DNA of 7,523 nt from Pseudomonadota bacterium (GTDB lineage Bacteria > Desulfobacterota > Desulfobacteria > Desulfobacterales > RPRI01): contig JAHJQU010000334.1 in NCBI GenBank assembly GCA_018819005.1, positions 1 to 7,523 on the forward strand. The letters run 5' to 3'. This document shows positions 5,601-7,523 of this stretch, in pieces (position 1 is the first letter of the stretch; every line of letters starts with the position of its first letter). Both the position numbers and the translations under genes were made by a program. The notes below the pieces were generated by a model. The model ran no database searches. It saw only the letters and a program-made list of their open reading frames with translations, and had not been told where the DNA came from.

Positions 5601-6418
5601 AAGCTAAGAACTGAACTGTTTGAACCAGCATCGACATAAACAACTCTCTTACTAAGATCGTCAAGTACGTCTATGTCTCTGAATACTTCGAATGCGAGTC
5701 TTGTTTTTCCCAGGCCAGAAAGACCAATAATACGAGCGCATCTTCTTTGCTCAGTTAAAAGAGCTTTAAGCATTCTTAAAGCGCTTTGTCTTTCGTCATC
5801 TGCCACAAATGGGAAGCGCAGATATTCTTCGTACTGATTCCAATCACTCCAGGTCTTTAGGCCCCGATCTAAAGGCCTTCCTACCCAGTTTAATACTGCA
5901 ATTATCGCAGATATATATTTGTTCACCCACCCCTCAATTTTTGCCGCATAATAAATATCGAGCATTGCCGTGTTCGCATAAGACTTGCCTAATTGCTCTA
6001 ATTTTTGCCTTATCTTTGTAATTCTTTTAATCTTCTGAGTCTCGTTTAATTCTTGTGTGGTGAATAATATATAGGCACCTCCTTTAGAAAGGACATCATC
6101 GACCATATGCTTCAATGTTCCCGCTCTTTTGTTTACTATCTCATCTGCATAATCAGCCGGTACCATATCTGTCGCTTTGTTTTGAAACTGGACAAGTCTA
6201 CAGGGAAGATATTCTGTTTTTTCAGGTTCACCAGACCATTCAATTCGCCCATCTTCACCTCCATCCGCCACAGTAATATTTAGCGCTACATCAATTGCTC
6301 TTGCGACAATGCCAGAAGATCGCGCTTCTAAATGTAGCAGCAATTTGAGCAATTTTGTGAGTTGGAAAGCATTAAGATCATTTATATCTTTCGATTCAAC
6401 TTTAAACAAAGGTGCCAT
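2657..6418 (-). CDS. Large STAND-type NTPase with nuclease-like N-terminus, putative Avs-like defence protein
   Basis: This protein of 1253 residues is intact. Residues 1-180 form an alpha/beta domain with GGEDGRIEW (53-61) and VQFQNK (76-81). The spacing of D56, E60 and Q79-x-K81 resembles the PD-(D/E)xK nuclease core in Mrr/Cap4-like effectors. A P-loop follows: Walker A GLSGLGKT (232-239), Walker B GIIVVDN (284-290), and a GxP-type GFP motif (363-365) before a winged-helix-like segment (about 400-480), the order found in STAND ATPases. The remaining 770 residues are helix-rich with no motif I recognise, and would be the sensor or repeat region. In known Avs proteins, binding of a phage protein to that region drives oligomerisation and activates the N-terminal effector. 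No signal peptide or membrane segment is seen. I chose the ATG at 6418, not the ORF-maximal 6436, because AAGGA lies eight bases before it. It sits between hsdS and the fic/hsdR remnants. GC content is low. The NTPase call is firm, the nuclease call moderate, the antiphage role inferred. Confidence 0.8.
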   Translation of the reverse strand: MAPLFKVESKDINDLNAFQLTKLLKLLLHLEARSSGIVARAIDVALNITVADGGEDGRIEWSGEPEKTEYLPCRLVQFQNKATDMVPADYADEIVNKRAGTLKHMVDDVLSKGGAYILFTTQELNETQKIKRITKIRQKLEQLGKSYANTAMLDIYYAAKIEGWVNKYISAIIAVLNWVGRPLDRGLKTWSDWNQYEEYLRFPFVADDERQSALRMLKALLTEQRRCARIIGLSGLGKTRLAFEVFRDIDVLDDLSKRVVYVDAGSNSSVLSLVCDWVQCGLEGIIVVDNCEVSLHEKLIKEIKRTDSKLSLLTLDYNLEQGSSQTETVRLKQLSDSHIKQMLEPVYGRTIPDIDRVAAFAQGFPQMAVLLADARLDCEPEMGRLNNDELARKMIWGGRDPIDIDEKILQGCALFDRFGLDDEVAFEYEFIAQNVVELDLDMFYACVKRFEQRGIIDRRGRFAMVVPKPLAIRLAAEWWRQTRPQKQKKLIASDMPDSLVESFCNQISRLDFLPEVKSLTEELCGLQGPFGQAEMILSDRGSRLFRSFVEVNPDVTSRSLSQVISVLNNEELFAASGEVRRNLVIALEKLCFHESCFEESATSLLLLASAENESWSNNATGHFKQLFNTFLSGTEAPPHLRLRVIDRALECGTANVRGIAIEAMTQAIDTHEGIRMVGAEYQGSGAPLQEWRPKVWGEAFTYWEEALQRLCELVEKKDTHAAKAKAAIANNIRGLMQYGRVDKLDAVIRRIVAIEGPLWSAALDNIKDCLRYEGGKMPLEGKTKLEEWIQLLTPTELGERLKLYVTEPPYEHEKGENGHFIDMAANNAKALATELSSDVNIIIPYLADLMTGDQRLAYFFASNLVQSAGKWEPLLSEVVERVSKIEKPNINFLLGILNGVFVSDSSQWEATVEKLSLRETLIPYYANIITSGAAAPQQLQLLVKLIHQKKMSPNLANALVYGRPLEHLSPSIVCRFALDLAAISDNAAWIASDILYMYCQGNAERWQVCKTVAKEIIIKMPINKSAIQNQHEMYHWKDITEKLLATEGVDFAVTISCNIIAACLDEISYSDLLHYVKPITRIIFRQHGREVWPAFSDAIKNADPLKKYRLSHLLNTENTFEKMKPSVLADLPDDLLRDWCFQEPDIAPKFVAEVTDIILETEEGTKISPRATFLIDNFGDNKEVLSALTTNISTFGWTGSLVPHYQRELSMFEFLKNHEKVEVREWVNRRIGYLTKMIDREKCRDEEHDWGIY

Positions 6419-6426
6419 TCTATAGT

Positions 6427-6431
6427 TCCTT
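6427..6431 (-). promoter_or_regulatory. Ribosome binding site deciding the STAND gene start
   Basis: The minus strand reads AAGGA (within GGAAAGGAAC) eight bases before the ATG at 6418-6416. The upstream in-frame ATG at 6436-6434 has no purine-rich sequence ahead of it, so the protein most likely starts with MAPLF. Confidence 0.55.
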
Positions 6432-6519
6432 TCCATAGTTGATCAGAATAAAAAACCTACTTCATGTATTATCAAGGTGCGTGTGATAGCGTAAGACAAC
6501 GTCGAATTAAGTCCAGTTT

Positions 6520-6550
6520 TGTATAGATTTTGCGTTTTTTATCCTGTCAA
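6520..6550 (-). promoter_or_regulatory. Candidate promoter for the STAND gene
   Basis: In the 156-bp gap between the hsdS stop and the STAND start, the minus strand carries a consensus -35 TTGACA (6550-6545). A TATACA -10-like hexamer (6525-6520) follows after 19 bases. The spacer is longer than the optimal 17, so strength is uncertain. It would let the STAND gene be expressed apart from the disrupted hsd operon. I saw no hairpin terminator in the gap. Confidence 0.4.
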
Positions 6551-6574
6551 TACGCCGGTACTCCTTGCCATAGC

Positions 6575-7403
6575 TCATCTTCCGGTAACTTCCATTTCGG
6601 CCATAAGGGCAGTGACACGTTTCTTGCCCGTGAGCAGGTCTTGCATAAGGGCGGTTTTGACAACATTAAGTTTACTTAATTCATGGTCTGCACTTCCAAG
6701 CGACTTTTCAATCTCATTCAGGCGCTCTGAGATCATTTCCTGTTCTTCCAACTTTGGTAGTCCAAATGAAAGTTTTTTTACTTCAGCAATATTTATCCCT
6801 TTGACCGCTTGCCCAAGGGTATGAAGCAATACCTGGTCTTGGACATGCTTCGACTGTAGAAGAAAGTAGAAATAGATTTTAGAGATTTCTTCCTTCAATC
6901 TGATTCGAGCCGTATCCTGTGTTATATTAGCCTCATCCAACTCATCTGGGACAATGGCTACTCTTCCAGTCGTCCCTCTAATGGTAATAAGGAGATCACC
7001 ACCACGGAGCTTTGAACGTTTGTACTGACTATCTATCTTCGGGTCGGTCAGAAGCAGGTTATTTTGAAGAATCTTTCCTCCCACAATATCCTTTACTTTG
7101 ATTACCGGAACACCATTATCATAACTCGATCCAGGCATAAGTATTCCATAGCAAATAGGACCGTCATTTCTAACGCAGCTATCCAAAGTTTTCATTTCCC
7201 ATTCCACCGGAATCCTGCCAAGCGGCGAGTCTTTGAACTTGTGGGTTTGTTCGGAGCGGAGGTTGCCGTGTTCGTCAATGCCGCGGGTGAGGAGGTTCTG
7301 CATCAGGCCGGTCTTGATGCGCTGCTGCTTGGCAATCAGGGCCTCGGTCTGTTCAATGGCCCGGTCCACCGTCGAGAGGATCTCAGCGCTGGTCTGGAAA
7401 AAT
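6575..7403 (-). pseudogene. hsdS: Type I restriction specificity subunit HsdS, 3' half, cut by an insertion sequence
   Basis: The frame runs from the IS junction through FQTSAEILSTVDRAIEQ, the end of the first half and start of the central conserved helix. Next comes the typical RIKTGLMQNLLTRGIDEHG and the linker SPLGRIPVEWE that opens the second target recognition domain. The chain ends with the distal conserved helix (VVKTALMQDLLTGKKRV) and a TGA. HsdS normally has about 400-450 residues with two recognition domains, each reading one half of a split DNA site and seating HsdM and HsdR. Here the first recognition domain is missing. The first usable start would be the GTG at 7369, giving 264 residues. 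Half-size HsdS proteins can sometimes dimerise, so residual function is not impossible, but no ribosome binding site was identified. The central part is about 60% GC and the second recognition domain about 43%, consistent with domain exchange. Confidence 0.85.
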
Positions 7404-7523
7404 TGTACAGTTGTTTAAGTGGTAAAGTTGCTCTAAACTGAAATAAAGTAACAGAAAGGAGCAGCGGGAACATGAAGAAATTGAGAAGGAATCATGGAGC
7501 AGCGTTTAAAGCAAAAGTAGCGA
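7404..7523 (+). mobile_element. Left end of an insertion sequence, IS3-like (partial)
   Basis: HsdS similarity ends at about 7403, and from TGTACAGTTGTTTAAGTGG (7404 on) the sequence becomes unrelated. It leads after 68 bases to a transposase start. IS3-family ends begin with TG, and TGTAC is common in its IS150-like branch. The exact end, terminal inverted repeat and target duplication cannot be checked because the right end lies outside the window. Confidence 0.6.
7472..7523 (+). CDS. Transposase OrfA, IS3-family type, N-terminal 17 codons (partial)
   Basis: The ATG at 7472 follows AAAGGAG at about ten bases and opens MKKLRRNHGAAFKAKVA. The pattern RR....AAFKAKVA is the usual opening of IS3-family OrfA proteins, a small helix-turn-helix DNA-binding protein. 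A programmed frameshift usually joins OrfA to OrfB, the DDE catalytic part. The gene leaves the window after 17 codons, so the helix-turn-helix, leucine zipper and frameshift site are not visible. The assignment rests on this N-terminal pattern and on the nearby element boundary. Confidence 0.7.
   Translation, partial: MKKLRRNHGAAFKAKVA

Noticed and set aside
6434..6436. Upstream ATG as the STAND protein start
   Set aside because: No Shine-Dalgarno precedes it, while the ATG at 6418 has AAGGA at eight bases.
1..7523. CRISPR array, tRNA or rRNA genes
   Set aside because: No regularly spaced repeats and no cloverleaf or rRNA-like sequence were seen; the repeats present occur only twice.

Overview
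The window looks like a defence island in decay, from a Gram-negative bacterium. A deltaproteobacterium of the Desulfuromonas/Geobacter type is my best guess. It rests on remembered resemblance of the small Smr-domain protein and of the Fic/HsdR sequences, not on a search. Base composition is patchy: the fic gene and the 5' part of the hsdS fragment are about 60% GC, while the large STAND gene and the second hsdS recognition domain are about 35-43% GC. This indicates assembly from several sources.

Left part (1-1100): the first 16 codons of an XRE-type regulator, reading leftwards off the window, with a good ribosome binding site and a palindrome in its presumed promoter. A long gene-poor stretch follows, holding a GC-rich inverted repeat and a short coding remnant. 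Then comes a stand-alone 92-residue Smr-domain gene on the + strand. It is flanked by two copies of a 56-bp direct repeat.

Middle (1093-2618, - strand): two successive fic/hsdR units, both broken. In transcription order they are: a scrap of fic C-terminus, the hsdR N-terminus (79 codons), a 23-codon ORF, an apparently intact class II Fic protein gene (340 codons), and a second, different hsdR N-terminus (39 codons). In both units fic and hsdR are joined by the same TGATG stop/start overlap. The second hsdR copy breaks exactly where the 56-bp repeat begins.

Right part (2657-7523): a 1253-residue STAND-type P-loop NTPase (- strand). It has a nuclease-like N-terminus, a central ATPase/winged-helix module and a very long C-terminal region, the architecture of Avs-like antiphage sensors. 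Upstream is the 3' half of hsdS, cut at about 7403 by the left end of an insertion sequence whose transposase (IS3-type OrfA) starts at 7472 and runs off the window.

Reading: a type I restriction-modification locus (hsdS, fic, hsdR) has been inactivated by insertion, deletion and recombination. The embedded STAND gene and one fic gene remain open. The STAND protein is the best candidate for a poorly described defence system here, and it has its own candidate promoter and ribosome binding site. No complete hsdM, hsdS or hsdR lies in the window.
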